Below, piece after piece: positions 1-8,745 of a stretch of 64,000 nt of DNA. Both the position numbers and the translations under genes were made by a program. Under the pieces are notes generated by a model that saw nothing but the letters and a program-made list of their open reading frames with translations, searched no databases and was not told the origin of the DNA. The stretch's first letter is position 1, and every line of letters begins with the position of its first letter. The DNA comes from Bacteroidales bacterium (lineage in GTDB: Bacteria > Bacteroidota > Bacteroidia > Bacteroidales > GCA-2711565). Where the stretch lies: contig JANQLW010000077.1 in NCBI GenBank assembly GCA_028280405.1, forward strand, positions 43,263 through 107,262. The letters run 5' to 3'.

Positions 1-10
1 AAAAATAGAA

Positions 11-1126
11 ATGAAAACCATGAAAATATTTAGTCAAATGAAAAATATAAATATCCTATTCATTTTAGGAATCAGCATAATAATTTTTACTTTCTCTTCT
101 TGCGGATCTTCTGAAGAAAAGAAAACAGAGCAAAAACCCGATTTAAAAGTTAAAATAGAAACTGTTAGCGTGGAAGACCATGCCAGAACCTTTAGTTATT
201 CCGGAAAGATTGAAGCCCGGTATCATTCGGTATTAAGTACAAGAATAATGGGGAATGTTACTAAAGTATATGTAAGCCCGGGGCAAAAAGTTCAGAAAGG
301 GCAAGTTCTTCTTAAAATCAATGATAAAGATATCTTGTCGAAAAAGGCACAAATAAAGTCTACTCAAATAGCAGCTGAGGCAGCATTTGCAAATGCTGAA
401 AAAGATTATAAAAGATATAAAAGCTTATTTGAGAAAAAAAGCGCAAGCCAGAAAGAACTGGATGATATAAGCACTCAGTATAAAATGGCTAAAGCACAAC
501 TGGAAGCTACTAAGGAAATGGAAAAAGAATTGAATGAAACCTTAAAGTATGCAACGATTAGAGCTCCATATGCAGGTGTCATTAGTAAAAAGTATATCAA
601 TAAAGGGGATTTTGCATCTCCGGGTATGCCTTTGCTGGCTATAGAGCAAACCAAAGAATTGAATGTAGTAGCCCGAATTCCTGAAAGTGAAATATCATGC
701 ATAGAAGTTGGAGATATTGTGGATGTACAGGTTAATGCTGTAAACAAAATGAATGTGAAAGGAGAAGTGATTGAAGTAAACCTTTCAGCTCAGCATACAG
801 GCAGTCAATACGAAGTTAAAATAAAATTAAACCCTGAGGTTGAACAAAAAACTCTTTTAAGAAGCGGTATGTATGCCAATGTAATTCTTGTCAAAGGAGG
901 TCAACCAAGTATATATGTGCCTGAAAAAGCCATTGTTTACAAAGGACAGTTATGTGGTATATATACAGTAAGCCAGAGTAAAACTGCATTGTTAAGATGG
1001 GTAAGACTTGGTAAGAAAAGAGGAGATCAGGTAGAAATTATTTCAGGCCTTGCTGATGGTGAGAAATTTATAAAAAGCTATACCGGTAAAATCTGGGATG
1101 GTGCAAGTATTCAAATAGTTAAATAA
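11..1126 (+). CDS. RND efflux periplasmic adaptor lipoprotein (HlyD/MFP family)
   Basis: Links an inner-membrane RND pump to an outer-membrane channel. The N-terminus has a hydrophobic stretch ending in a lipobox (FTFSSC, Cys about 31), so it is likely a lipoprotein. A split lipoyl domain is visible (first half about 78-105 with VSPGQKVQKGQVLLKI, second half about 182-212 with IRAPYAGVISKKYI), separated by a helical hairpin at 110-180 and followed by a beta-barrel and membrane-proximal domain. In-frame ATGs at 20 and 38 are alternative starts; the one at 38 gives the most compact signal peptide. It lies 11 bp before the pump gene, so they form an operon. A TolC-like gene is not in the window and may lie upstream of base 1. 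Substrate unknown. Confidence 0.93.
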   Translation: MKTMKIFSQMKNINILFILGISIIIFTFSSCGSSEEKKTEQKPDLKVKIETVSVEDHARTFSYSGKIEARYHSVLSTRIMGNVTKVYVSPGQKVQKGQVLLKINDKDILSKKAQIKSTQIAAEAAFANAEKDYKRYKSLFEKKSASQKELDDISTQYKMAKAQLEATKEMEKELNETLKYATIRAPYAGVISKKYINKGDFASPGMPLLAIEQTKELNVVARIPESEISCIEVGDIVDVQVNAVNKMNVKGEVIEVNLSAQHTGSQYEVKIKLNPEVEQKTLLRSGMYANVILVKGGQPSIYVPEKAIVYKGQLCGIYTVSQSKTALLRWVRLGKKRGDQVEIISGLADGEKFIKSYTGKIWDGASIQIVK

Positions 1127-1137
1127 GGAGGAATACT

Positions 1138-4100
1138 ATGGAAACAGGATTTGCCGGCAGTATTGCCAAACAGTTTATAAAATCAAAGCTAACCCCTTTA
1201 TTAATGATTGCCTTTCTGGCAATAGGGGTATATAGTGCCTATCTTACTCCTCGTGAGGAAGAACCTCAGATTGATGTTCCCATTGCAGATTTGTTTTTCA
1301 GGTATCCGGGAGCCAGCCCAAGCGAGGTTGAATCCCGAATTGTTCAACCATTAGAAAAGGTGATAGGAAATATTCCGGGAGTGGAATATATATATTCAAC
1401 TTCTATGTCTGAACAAGCGATGCTTATTGTACAATTTTATGTGGGAGAGGATGTGGAACGTTCCCTTGTAAAAATGTATAATGAGATCATGAAACATATG
1501 GATCAAATGCCGAAAGGTACTTCTCTTCCATTGGTAAAGACTCGTGCTATTGATGATGTCCCGGTATTGGGATTGACTTTCTGGAGTGAGCGCTATGATG
1601 ATTTTCAGTTGAGAAGAATTGCCCAGGAAGTGAATAATGAAATCGAAAAAGTCATGGATGTTTCTGATACCAGAATTCTAGGTGGTAGATCCCGGGAGTT
1701 AAGAATTGTATTAGACAGAGCATTAATGGCCAGTTATAATCTGGATGCTTTAACTATTGCTAAAGCAATTCAGGCTTCAAATACACAATTTGAATCCGGG
1801 AAATTCAATAGAAATGATCGTGAATATATCGTTGAAACTGGTGAATTTCTGAAATCAAAAGAAGATATTGAAAATTTAATTGTAGGGATCCAAAAAGGAA
1901 GCCCTATTTATTTAAAGCAATTAGCTGAAGTAAAAGATGGGCCGGAACTGGCGAATCAATATGTTGCTTTTGGGTATGGAAAAGAATCAATTAAAAAAGC
2001 AGAATTCAAAAGTGAATATCCTGCTGTAACAATTTCTATTGCTAAAAGAAGGGGAGCTGATGCCATGGTAATAGCCGATCGGGTTTTAAGTAAAATAGAA
2101 CTTTTGAAAAAAGACTTGATCCCTTCTGATGTACATGTAGATGTTACCAGAAATTATGGTGAAACAGCATCAGATAAAGTTGCTGAATTATTAATGCACT
2201 TGTTGGGAGCAATATTAGCCGTAACTGTAGTTGTAATGCTCGCAATGGGATGGCGTGGCGGATTGGTTGTGTTTTTATCTGTACCAATTACTTTTGCTTT
2301 AACCATGTTTAGCTATTACTTTTTAGATTATACGCTGAATAGAATTACCCTGTTTGCGCTAGTATTTGTTACCGGTATTGTTGTGGATGATTCAATCATC
2401 ATTGCAGAAAATATGCATCGTCATTTTAAGATGAAAAAATCAGGAATGATTCAGGCAGCTTTAAGGTCTATAGATGAAGTTGGTAATCCTACTATACTGG
2501 CTACATTTACGGTAATCGCTGCTGTATTGCCAATGGTATTTGTAAGTGGTATGATGGGGCCTTATATGAGTCCGATGCCTATTGGCGCAAGTATCGCTAT
2601 GATATTTTCTTTGCTTATTGCACTTACGATTACTCCCTATCTGGCTTATCGTTTATTGAAGTTTGATAAAAAGGAAATTACCAGGAAGAAAGCCTTTAAA
2701 ATGGAAGATACCCCTATTTATAAAATATATGCAAAAATTATGCGTCCAATGCTGGAATCAAGATTTAAAAGGTGGGGGTTTATTATCGGAGTGACAGTAC
2801 TGTTAATGGCATCTATGACTTTACTCTACTTTAAACTGGTAGCTGTAAAAATGCTTCCATTTGATAATAAAAATGAATTCCAAGTGATCATAGATATGCC
2901 TGAAGGAACTACTCTTGAAAGAACTGCTTTAGTCGCTAAAGAGTTAGCGGCTTATATTTCTAAACAAGACCATGTTGTGAACTATCAAACATATGTTGGA
3001 ACAGCTGCCCCAATGAACTTCAATGGGCTGGTTCGTCACTATGATTTGAGAAGCGAATCCAATATGGGTGATATTCAGGTTAACCTGACACATAAACATG
3101 ATCGTAATTTACAAAGCCATGATATTGCTAAAGCAATCAGACCTGCACTTCAGGAAATTGGGAAAAAGTATAATGCAAATGTAAAAGTTGTTGAAGTTCC
3201 TCCTGGTCCTCCGGTTATGTCAACATTGGTTGCTGAAATATATGGCCCTGATAGAGAAGAACAGGCTCAGATTGCTAAGCAAGTTATGGATCTCTTTTAT
3301 GCTACTGATGATGTGGTGGATATCGACTGGTTAATGGAAGATGACCAAACTGAGTATAAATTTGATGTGGATAAAGAAAAAGCAGCATTAAATGGCATTG
3401 CAACTTCACAAGTTGTACAAACCATGAATTTCGCATTAAGTGGAATGGAAGTATCACAATTATATCAGGAAAAAGAACAAGATCAGATTGATATATCTCT
3501 GCAATTACCAGAAAATGAAAGGAGCAGTTTGGACGATCTGAAAAAGATTAACATTCTTAGCCAAAACGGACAAATGATCCCAATAGGTGATATCATAAAT
3601 ATTCGCAAAAGCTTAAAAGATAAAAGTATATATAGAAAAAACCAGAAACGTGTAATCTATGTAACTGCTGATGTGGCCGGAGATTTGGAAAGTCCGGTAT
3701 ATGCTATACTCGAAATTTCAAAAAGATTGAATGAAGTAAAAGTTCCTGAAGGTTATGCACTATTGGAAGAGTACAATAAGCAACCATTTTCTGAAGATAA
3801 CTACAGTTTGAAATGGGATGGAGAATGGCAAATTACTTATGAAGTATTTCGAGATTTAGGAACTGCATTTGCTGTGGTATTGGTAATTATTTATATGTTG
3901 ATTATCGGCTGGTTCCAAAACTTTAAAGTTCCGTTTGTAATGATGGTTTCTATTCCTTTATCTCTTGTAGGGATCTTAGTTGGCCACTGGATGATGGGAG
4001 CTTTCTTTACGGCAACTTCAATGATCGGCTTAATTGCCCTTGCTGGAATTATGGTGAGAAATGCAATCCTGTTAATAGACTTTATAAACCTTCGGCTTAA

Positions 4101-4374
4101 AGATGGAGCTTCCCTTGAGGAAGCTGTAATTGAAGCCGGTGCTGTAAGAACAACTCCTATCTTATTAACCGCAGGTACAGTTGTTATTGGAGCGGTAGTA
4201 ATATTGTTTGATCCGATTTTTCAGGGATTGGCTATTTCTTTGATGGGAGGTACGATTGCGTCTACATTCTTGACACTCATAATTGTACCTTTAATTTACT
4301 ATATCACGGAAAGAAAAAAATACCCTGAGAACAATGAAAAACTAAAAATTAATTCTGATAAATATCAGGACTAA
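1138..4374 (+). CDS. RND efflux transporter permease (AcrB/MMPL-type)
   Basis: Proton-driven inner-membrane export pump, 1078 residues, full length for the HAE/AcrB class. TM1 lies at about 12-30, followed by a periplasmic porter domain, a TM block with the paired acidic residues in GIVVDDSIIIAEN (about 416) that carry proton relay in this family, a second porter domain and a second TM block ending near 1050. The preceding adaptor gene and a GGAGG ribosome site 6-10 bases before the ATG support one transcript. The DD pair and lack of a heavy-metal Met/His signature favour the hydrophobic-drug class over CusA, but substrate is inference. Confidence 0.94.
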   Translation: METGFAGSIAKQFIKSKLTPLLMIAFLAIGVYSAYLTPREEEPQIDVPIADLFFRYPGASPSEVESRIVQPLEKVIGNIPGVEYIYSTSMSEQAMLIVQFYVGEDVERSLVKMYNEIMKHMDQMPKGTSLPLVKTRAIDDVPVLGLTFWSERYDDFQLRRIAQEVNNEIEKVMDVSDTRILGGRSRELRIVLDRALMASYNLDALTIAKAIQASNTQFESGKFNRNDREYIVETGEFLKSKEDIENLIVGIQKGSPIYLKQLAEVKDGPELANQYVAFGYGKESIKKAEFKSEYPAVTISIAKRRGADAMVIADRVLSKIELLKKDLIPSDVHVDVTRNYGETASDKVAELLMHLLGAILAVTVVVMLAMGWRGGLVVFLSVPITFALTMFSYYFLDYTLNRITLFALVFVTGIVVDDSIIIAENMHRHFKMKKSGMIQAALRSIDEVGNPTILATFTVIAAVLPMVFVSGMMGPYMSPMPIGASIAMIFSLLIALTITPYLAYRLLKFDKKEITRKKAFKMEDTPIYKIYAKIMRPMLESRFKRWGFIIGVTVLLMASMTLLYFKLVAVKMLPFDNKNEFQVIIDMPEGTTLERTALVAKELAAYISKQDHVVNYQTYVGTAAPMNFNGLVRHYDLRSESNMGDIQVNLTHKHDRNLQSHDIAKAIRPALQEIGKKYNANVKVVEVPPGPPVMSTLVAEIYGPDREEQAQIAKQVMDLFYATDDVVDIDWLMEDDQTEYKFDVDKEKAALNGIATSQVVQTMNFALSGMEVSQLYQEKEQDQIDISLQLPENERSSLDDLKKINILSQNGQMIPIGDIINIRKSLKDKSIYRKNQKRVIYVTADVAGDLESPVYAILEISKRLNEVKVPEGYALLEEYNKQPFSEDNYSLKWDGEWQITYEVFRDLGTAFAVVLVIIYMLIIGWFQNFKVPFVMMVSIPLSLVGILVGHWMMGAFFTATSMIGLIALAGIMVRNAILLIDFINLRLKDGASLEEAVIEAGAVRTTPILLTAGTVVIGAVVILFDPIFQGLAISLMGGTIASTFLTLIIVPLIYYITERKKYPENNEKLKINSDKYQD

Positions 4375-4391
4375 AAATAATTTTGTGAATA

Positions 4392-4420
4392 GGATGGTTT
4401 CCCCGGAGGGGACGCCATCC
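4392..4420. terminator. Hairpin after the efflux operon
   Basis: GGATGG and CCCC pair with GGGG and CCATCC in a 29-base hairpin 18 bp after the pump stop codon. There is no following T run, so termination is uncertain. The right arm GACGCCATCC (4411-4420) is also the exact reverse complement of GGATGGCGTC at 4566-4575, so an alternative larger fold exists. The rest of the 312-base gap 4375-4686 shows no gene; it also holds the hairpin at 4630-4659. Confidence 0.5.
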
Positions 4421-4629
4421 TGGGTTTACAGATAAGGAAATATGTAAAAATGTAAATTGGTAAATTAGTATATGGTTCAGCATTTTAAAGTTAATTGATT
4501 ACATCAAAGACTGGTTTTTGGTTTCCCATCGAATATAAAATAAAAACAGAATGTTAAAAAATATAGGATGGCGTCAGCTTTATTTTGATTGTGTTTAGAT
4601 TAAGTTAATAAAAAGTATGTCATCCTTAT

Positions 4630-4659
4630 GTCCTGACAGGATCAAACCCCTGTCAGGAC
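4630..4659. repeat. 11-bp inverted repeat with 8-nt loop
   Basis: GTCCTGACAGG at 4630-4640 pairs perfectly with CCTGTCAGGAC at 4649-4659. It lies 28 bases upstream of the small DUF2892 gene and has no T tract, so it may be a regulator binding site or an mRNA leader hairpin rather than a terminator. Confidence 0.5.
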
Positions 4660-4686
4660 TAAATCCTAACTTAAATATATTGAATT

Positions 4687-4872
4687 ATGAGAGAAAGAAT
4701 AATTAGGGCAATAGCCGGTACATTTATATTAATTAGTTTGTTCCTGGCCTATTTTGTTCATTTAAATTATCTGTTGATAACAGTTTTTGTAGGATTAAAC
4801 CTTCTTCAGTCGTCTATAACGAAATGGTGTTTAATGGATGATATCTTGAGAAAGTATTTCAAGATAAAATAA
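4687..4872 (+). CDS. Small membrane protein, DUF2892/YgaP transmembrane-like
   Basis: A 61-residue protein with two hydrophobic helices joined by a short turn and the family signature FVGLNLLQSSITKWC near the C-terminus, as in the free-standing DUF2892 (PF11127) domain that also ends YgaP rhodanese proteins. The Cys in the KWC position is kept. It stands alone between an efflux operon and a convergent lipoprotein. Function is unknown in the family. Confidence 0.8.
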   Translation: MRERIIRAIAGTFILISLFLAYFVHLNYLLITVFVGLNLLQSSITKWCLMDDILRKYFKIK

Positions 4873-4952
4873 AGTTATTTATTTAGAATAAAGAATGATA
4901 AACGAGTATGGATTAATGAATAATAAAGCAAAAGCGCGAAGCTCCGAAAATA

Positions 4953-5558
4953 TTATTTATGATCGTAAGAATGATTTTCTTGTATTTTGGGACGTTTTAC
5001 TTCAATGGTCAGGAAAGTGACTAAAGTACTATCAATATTATATCTTAAATCCGCCAAAAAATGTTGGTCACTTCTATTAATAAACCTCTTTCCCATAAAT
5101 CCGGTATGCTGTTTAAAATGGATGTCATAGCCTTCTGGTTTTGCTCCTTTTACAGTAGTATGAATATGCCTGTTGTTCTCTCCACTTCCATAGTTTCCAG
5201 GTAAAATCGTTTTGACAAAAATCCTCCCACTCATATCTGTAAAGGCCTTGCCACTGAGCCTTGCTGTAGATTCATCATTTGGGTTAGCCGGTTCATATTC
5301 TCCAATACTGGATGTATGATAAAATTTAATTTCTTGTTCTTTTAACACTCGTTTACTTTCTTTGTCAACGAATTTTAAACAAAGAAAGAGCTTGTGTCCG
5401 AGCTCCGTTTCATCCGCTATTGTTAAACGATTTTTTTCATTCATCATTTGGAATTCACTTAAAAGTGACTTTTCCTTATCACTTAATTGTTTAACAGAAG
5501 AATCAATTTTACAACTGTAAAAAAAGAAAAATGCAATTATAAATAATATATACCTCAT
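4953..5558 (-). CDS. Intradiol ring-cleavage dioxygenase-like lipoprotein
   Basis: Exported lipoprotein: hydrophobic N-terminus then a lipobox ending in Cys (FFFYSC). The middle has the order of intradiol dioxygenases: a beta strand with IKFYHTSSIGEYEP, a GKAFTDMSGRIFVKTILPGNY strand-turn-strand and NRHIHTTV, which matches the family motif PxHIHxxV holding the two iron-ligand His. The two Tyr ligands would be those near EYEP and GNYG. An exported, lipidated member is uncommon, and aromatic substrate activity is not proven. I chose the ATG at 5558 because the frame above it opens only with TTG. Confidence 0.65.
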   Translation of the reverse strand: MRYILFIIAFFFFYSCKIDSSVKQLSDKEKSLLSEFQMMNEKNRLTIADETELGHKLFLCLKFVDKESKRVLKEQEIKFYHTSSIGEYEPANPNDESTARLSGKAFTDMSGRIFVKTILPGNYGSGENNRHIHTTVKGAKPEGYDIHFKQHTGFMGKRFINRSDQHFLADLRYNIDSTLVTFLTIEVKRPKIQENHSYDHK

Positions 5559-5591
5559 TTTAGTCAAATTGTATACAATATATGAAATAAA

Positions 5592-5639
5592 TCAATTAAA
5601 AGGGGTGACGCCCCTCGGGGCGTCACCCCTTTTAATTGA
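5592..5639. terminator. 23-bp perfect palindrome, likely bidirectional terminator
   Basis: Two 23-base arms (5592-5614 and 5617-5639) are perfect reverse complements with a 2-base centre. The G+C-rich core GGGGTGACGCCCC is flanked by AAAA/TTTT, so both strands get a strong stem followed by T residues. It sits in front of the minus-strand lipoprotein's start and upstream of the MazEF promoter, insulating the two units. Confidence 0.65.
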
Positions 5640-5691
5640 AAGAAATAATTTGTTTTATGCTTCGTGAATAATGAGATAATGATGTTATTAA

Positions 5692-5736
5692 TTGATAATT
5701 GAATATTTGTATATTATATTTGTATAATACAAATAT
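5692..5736 (+). promoter_or_regulatory. mazEF promoter with palindromic operator
   Basis: TTG at 5692-5694, 20 bases, then TATATTTG at 5715-5722 fits the Bacteroidota TTG/TAnnTTTG promoter. A palindrome with 10-base arms (5716-5725 and 5727-5736, ATATTTGTAT and its complement) covers the -7 element, and the word ATATTTGTATA also occurs in direct orientation at 5703-5713 and 5716-5726. This fits autorepression by the ribbon-helix-helix antitoxin. Confidence 0.7.
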
Positions 5737-5742
5737 GAAAAT

Positions 5743-5976
5743 ATGAAAACATTTACCAGTACCTTACCGGATGGCTTGCTTGAAAAGCTAAATACAATGG
5801 CCCAAAAACTTATGATCCCTAAAAATAAGATCATTGAACGTGCCCTAACAATATATTTGGATCAAATGAATAGGGCAGAATATGTTAAATCATATAAAAA
5901 AGCTGCAACAGATGAAAATATTTTAGATATGGCAGAGGAAGGGATGGAAGACTATTTTAAACAATTGGACGAATGA
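5743..5976 (+). CDS. Ribbon-helix-helix antitoxin (MazE-like/CopG-type)
   Basis: A 77-residue DNA-binding antitoxin. Residues 1-45 read as a ribbon-helix-helix: MKTFTSTLPDGLLEKLN strand, then a helix and KNKIIERALTIYLD. The acidic C-terminal tail (LDMAEEGMEDYFKQLDE) is the usual toxin-wrapping segment. Its stop overlaps the toxin start by 4 bp (ATGA), so translation is coupled. A palindrome over the promoter is the expected binding site. Confidence 0.85.
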   Translation: MKTFTSTLPDGLLEKLNTMAQKLMIPKNKIIERALTIYLDQMNRAEYVKSYKKAATDENILDMAEEGMEDYFKQLDE

Positions 5977-6305
5977 AGCAGGGTGAGATTTGGTATGCTG
6001 ACCTGAACCCGGTTAAAGGCAGTGAACAAAAAGGATTTCGTCTGGTTGTTATTATAAGCGGCAATTTGTTAAATAAGTATTTGAATATTGTAATTGTTTG
6101 TCCGCTAACTACAAAAATTAAAGATTACAAAGGTAACCTTACCTTAGAACCTGATCAAATGAATGGTTTGAAGAATCGTTCAGAAATTATGACCTTTCAT
6201 ATTCGATCAGTTTCAAAAGAGCGACTTGTGAAAAAGATCGGTAAGATTAGAGCTGAACAGCTGAATGAAATTAAGCAAGGTTTAAATGATATTTTAAGAT
6301 ATTAA
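5973..6305 (+). CDS. MazF/PemK family endoribonuclease toxin
   Basis: Sequence-specific mRNA interferase of the type II toxin class, 110 residues. The PemK fold is clear: KQGEIWYADLNPVKGSEQKGFRLVVII at the N-terminus (G-E-I-W and P-x-x-G-S-E-Q motifs), VCPLTTKIKDY, then SEIMTFHIRSVSKERL, where the RSV segment carries the active-site region. Full length, with no damage visible. Partner of the overlapping upstream antitoxin. Confidence 0.92.
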   Translation: MKQGEIWYADLNPVKGSEQKGFRLVVIISGNLLNKYLNIVIVCPLTTKIKDYKGNLTLEPDQMNGLKNRSEIMTFHIRSVSKERLVKKIGKIRAEQLNEIKQGLNDILRY

Positions 6306-6406
6306 ACTGAGCCTCATCTCGGAAATACTGTTAATTAAATTGTTCATAAATAAATGTTAGGTTTTTATTAATTTTAGCTATTCTTGTATTTGTTTAAGAG
6401 GCAAAG

Positions 6407-6481
6407 GGAAGCCATCCCTTTGTTTGACAATATGGAAAAATGAGTGTAAAAAATCATAATACAGATAAGGGGATGGCTTCC
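6407..6481. repeat. 75-bp spaced inverted repeat around the SDR start
   Basis: GGAAGCCATCCC at 6407-6418 is the reverse complement of GGGATGGCTTCC at 6470-6481, with a 51-base spacer that contains the ATG at 6440; the right arm contains the second candidate ATG (6473). The arm sequence is close to that of the element at 33311-33391. Confidence 0.6.
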
Positions 6482-7288
6482 TGGTCTTTAAAGGTTATAA
6501 TCATTACAGGAGCATCATCAGGAATAGGAAAGGCCCTGGCTGAAGTGTATGCATGTGAAGGTAATGCTTTGGTGTTAGGTGCAAGAAGTATTGATAAGCT
6601 TGAGGATTTAGCTCATAGGTTAAAAGATAAAGGCGCTGAAGTATTAAATATTAAAACTGATGTTAGTCTTGAAGTAGATTGTAAAAACCTCATTAATAAA
6701 GCTTACGAGAGGTTTGGACGGATTGATGTTTTAATCAATAATGCCGGAATTTCAATGAGAGCTATTTTTGAGGAAACAGATTTGAGTGTGTTAAAATCTT
6801 TAATGGATATAAATTTTTGGGGAACGGTTTATTGTACAAAGTATGCATTGCCCCATTTGTTAGAATCAAAAGGTTCTGTAGTTGGAGTCTCTTCGATTGC
6901 CGGATACAAAGGACTACCGGGAAGAACGGGCTATTCTTCTTCAAAATTTGCAATGCATGGTTTTCTTGAATGTTTGCGTATTGAAAACCTAAAAAAGGAT
7001 TTGCATGTATTATTGTCATGCCCGGGCTTTACAGCTTCCAATATCAGAAATACAGCATTGGGAAAGGATGGAAGCCAGCAGGGAGAATCCCCTCGTGATG
7101 AAGCTAAGATGATGACAGCTGAGGAAGTTGCATCCCGGATTAAAAAAGCTGTAGAAAAAAGAAAGCGAACCCTGACCTTAACAGGGCAAGGAAAATTAAC
7201 TGTATTATTGAATAAGTTTTTTCCTAAATTAGTGGACAAGTTGGTGTTTAATCATATGGCAAAAGAGCCTGATTCACCCTTTAGATAA
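6440..7288 (+). CDS. Short-chain dehydrogenase/reductase
   Basis: Classical SDR of 282 residues. It has the Rossmann TGASSGIG motif (about 27-34), NNAG (about 106), the catalytic Ser of VSSIAG and the YSSSK pair of YxxxK. The C-terminal extension with KRTLTLTGQGKLTVLLNKFFP is typical of Bacteroidota SDRs often annotated as lipid or steroid-type reductases. The substrate is unknown. The start is uncertain: ATG 6473 gives a family-length N-terminus, while 6440 adds 11 unconserved residues lying inside the spaced inverted repeat. Confidence 0.88.
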   Translation: MSVKNHNTDKGMASWSLKVIIITGASSGIGKALAEVYACEGNALVLGARSIDKLEDLAHRLKDKGAEVLNIKTDVSLEVDCKNLINKAYERFGRIDVLINNAGISMRAIFEETDLSVLKSLMDINFWGTVYCTKYALPHLLESKGSVVGVSSIAGYKGLPGRTGYSSSKFAMHGFLECLRIENLKKDLHVLLSCPGFTASNIRNTALGKDGSQQGESPRDEAKMMTAEEVASRIKKAVEKRKRTLTLTGQGKLTVLLNKFFPKLVDKLVFNHMAKEPDSPFR

Positions 7289-7306
7289 AATTTAATTTTT
7301 TTTGAA

Positions 7307-7780
7307 ATGAGTAAAATTAATTTAGAAATCAATCCTAAAGTTGGATTTGGTGAACTTAAATTTGGACAAACTATTGAAGAGGTTATTGCCATTATAGGTG
7401 AAGCCGAAGAAGTTGAGGATATTCAGGAAGAGGAAGATTTTAATACGTTAATCATGAATTACTGGAAAGAGGGATTTACTGTATTTATTGAAGGTACCGG
7501 AGCTGAAAAATCTATTGTTTCCTGTTTTGAAACTGATAACCCAAAATCTACTTTGTTTGGTGAGGCCGTTTTTGAAATGAAGGAAACAGAAATTGTTGAT
7601 CATATGAAAGCTAACGGTTATAAAGAGATTGAAAAGGAAGATGAGGAAGATGGAGAATACCGTCTTTCCTTTGATGAAGGATTAATCGATTTCTTTTTTG
7701 ATGAAGATGGTAGTTTACTGGCAGTCAATTGGGGTGTATTTGTAAACAAGCACGGCGAAATTGAAGACATCACTTTATAA
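7307..7780 (+). CDS. Conserved acidic protein of unknown function
   Basis: 157 residues, strongly acidic, no signal peptide. It begins with a GFGELKFGQTIEEVIAIIG segment of the kind 'FGMsxeEVxxilG' found in small bacterial proteins with a SmpA-like or immunity-like alpha/beta fold, followed by a two-fold beta pattern (ESIVSCFETDN and GLIDFFFDEDGSL). It follows the SDR by 18 bp, so they may be cotranscribed. I do not recognise a function. Confidence 0.75.
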   Translation: MSKINLEINPKVGFGELKFGQTIEEVIAIIGEAEEVEDIQEEEDFNTLIMNYWKEGFTVFIEGTGAEKSIVSCFETDNPKSTLFGEAVFEMKETEIVDHMKANGYKEIEKEDEEDGEYRLSFDEGLIDFFFDEDGSLLAVNWGVFVNKHGEIEDITL

Positions 7781-7790
7781 TTAAAAACGA

Positions 7791-7824
7791 ATAACTAATC
7801 CCGATATTTATCGGGATTAGTTAT
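7791..7824. terminator. Bidirectional terminator
   Basis: 16-base arms (7791-7806 and 7809-7824) are perfect complements with a 2-base loop; the core is AATCCCGAT/ATCGGGATT. It lies between the convergent ends of the acidic protein and xerD and directly touches the xerD stop codon. T-rich sequence follows on the plus side (TTTAATTTTT). Confidence 0.8.
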
Positions 7825-8739
7825 TTAATTTTTAGTTGATTTATATCTTGGATGAAATTGCTGAATTGTCGTTTGTAAATAAGATCGGTCCAGATGTGTA
7901 TAAATTTCGGTTGTGGTTATGGATTCATGGCCCAACATTTCCTGAACAGCCCTCAGGTCGGCACCTCCATCCACTAAGTGGGTGGCAAAGGAATGCCGGA
8001 ATGTATGTGGGCTGATTTTCTTTTTTATTCCGCATAATTCTGCTAAATCTTTAATAAGGTTAAAAATCATTACACGCGATAATTTGCGTCCTCTTTTGTT
8101 TAAAAACAAAATATCTTCATTTCCGGGAGCAATGTTTTGATGTGACCTTACTTCTTCTATATAAATCCTGATTTGTTTTAAAGCAGTATAGCCTATCGGA
8201 GTTAGCCTTTCTTTGTCACCTTTCCCAACAATTCTAATAAAACCATCGTTAAAATAAATATTGGATACTTGTAAGTTTAACAATTCACTCACTCTTAAAC
8301 CACAACCATAAAGTGTTTCGAGCATTGCTTTGTTGCGCTCACCTCCTTCTTTACTTAAATCAATTGTATCTATTAGCTTGTTAATTTCTTCTATGCTTAA
8401 TACTGTTGGTAATTTCCTTCCTGTTTTAGGTGATTCAAGCAATTCAGTTGGGTTAATGTTGATGACATCTTCCAATAATAAAAACTTATAAAATGCTTTT
8501 ATACCGGAAATGATTCTAGCCTGGGAATTGGCTTCCAAACCTTTTTTGTTTATCCAGCTAAGAAAATCCTGTAAGTGTTTATATTCGATGTCTTCAACTT
8601 GTAAATTTAGCTCGTTGATTGCAACGAAATCAGCTAATTTCTGAATGTCTCTTATGTAAGCCTGAACAGAATTGGGAGATAAAGATTTTTCGATGGTTAA
8701 AAATGATTTAAACCTTTTTATGTAAATATCCCAATTCAT
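7825..8739 (-). CDS. xerD: Site-specific tyrosine recombinase XerD/XerC-type
   Basis: Resolves chromosome dimers at dif with FtsK; 304 residues, full length. The N-terminal SAM-like DNA-binding domain covers about 1-95, and the catalytic domain has Arg149 (GLRVSELL), Lys173 (GKGDKERL), His245-x-x-Arg248 (HTFRH), His271 (LGHESI) and Tyr280 (TEIYTH). There is no insertion between the second and third catalytic boxes of the sort that marks integron integrases, so this is a Xer housekeeping enzyme and not an IntI. The DUF418 gene upstream ends 6 bp away. Confidence 0.93.
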   Translation of the reverse strand: MNWDIYIKRFKSFLTIEKSLSPNSVQAYIRDIQKLADFVAINELNLQVEDIEYKHLQDFLSWINKKGLEANSQARIISGIKAFYKFLLLEDVININPTELLESPKTGRKLPTVLSIEEINKLIDTIDLSKEGGERNKAMLETLYGCGLRVSELLNLQVSNIYFNDGFIRIVGKGDKERLTPIGYTALKQIRIYIEEVRSHQNIAPGNEDILFLNKRGRKLSRVMIFNLIKDLAELCGIKKKISPHTFRHSFATHLVDGGADLRAVQEMLGHESITTTEIYTHLDRSYLQTTIQQFHPRYKSTKN

Positions 8740-8745
8740 TTAAAA

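Noticed and set aside
7825..8739. Tyrosine recombinase as the integrase for the cassette array
   Set aside because: Motifs and length are XerD/XerC-like, the IntI-specific insertion is absent, and it lies 45 kb away beside housekeeping genes.
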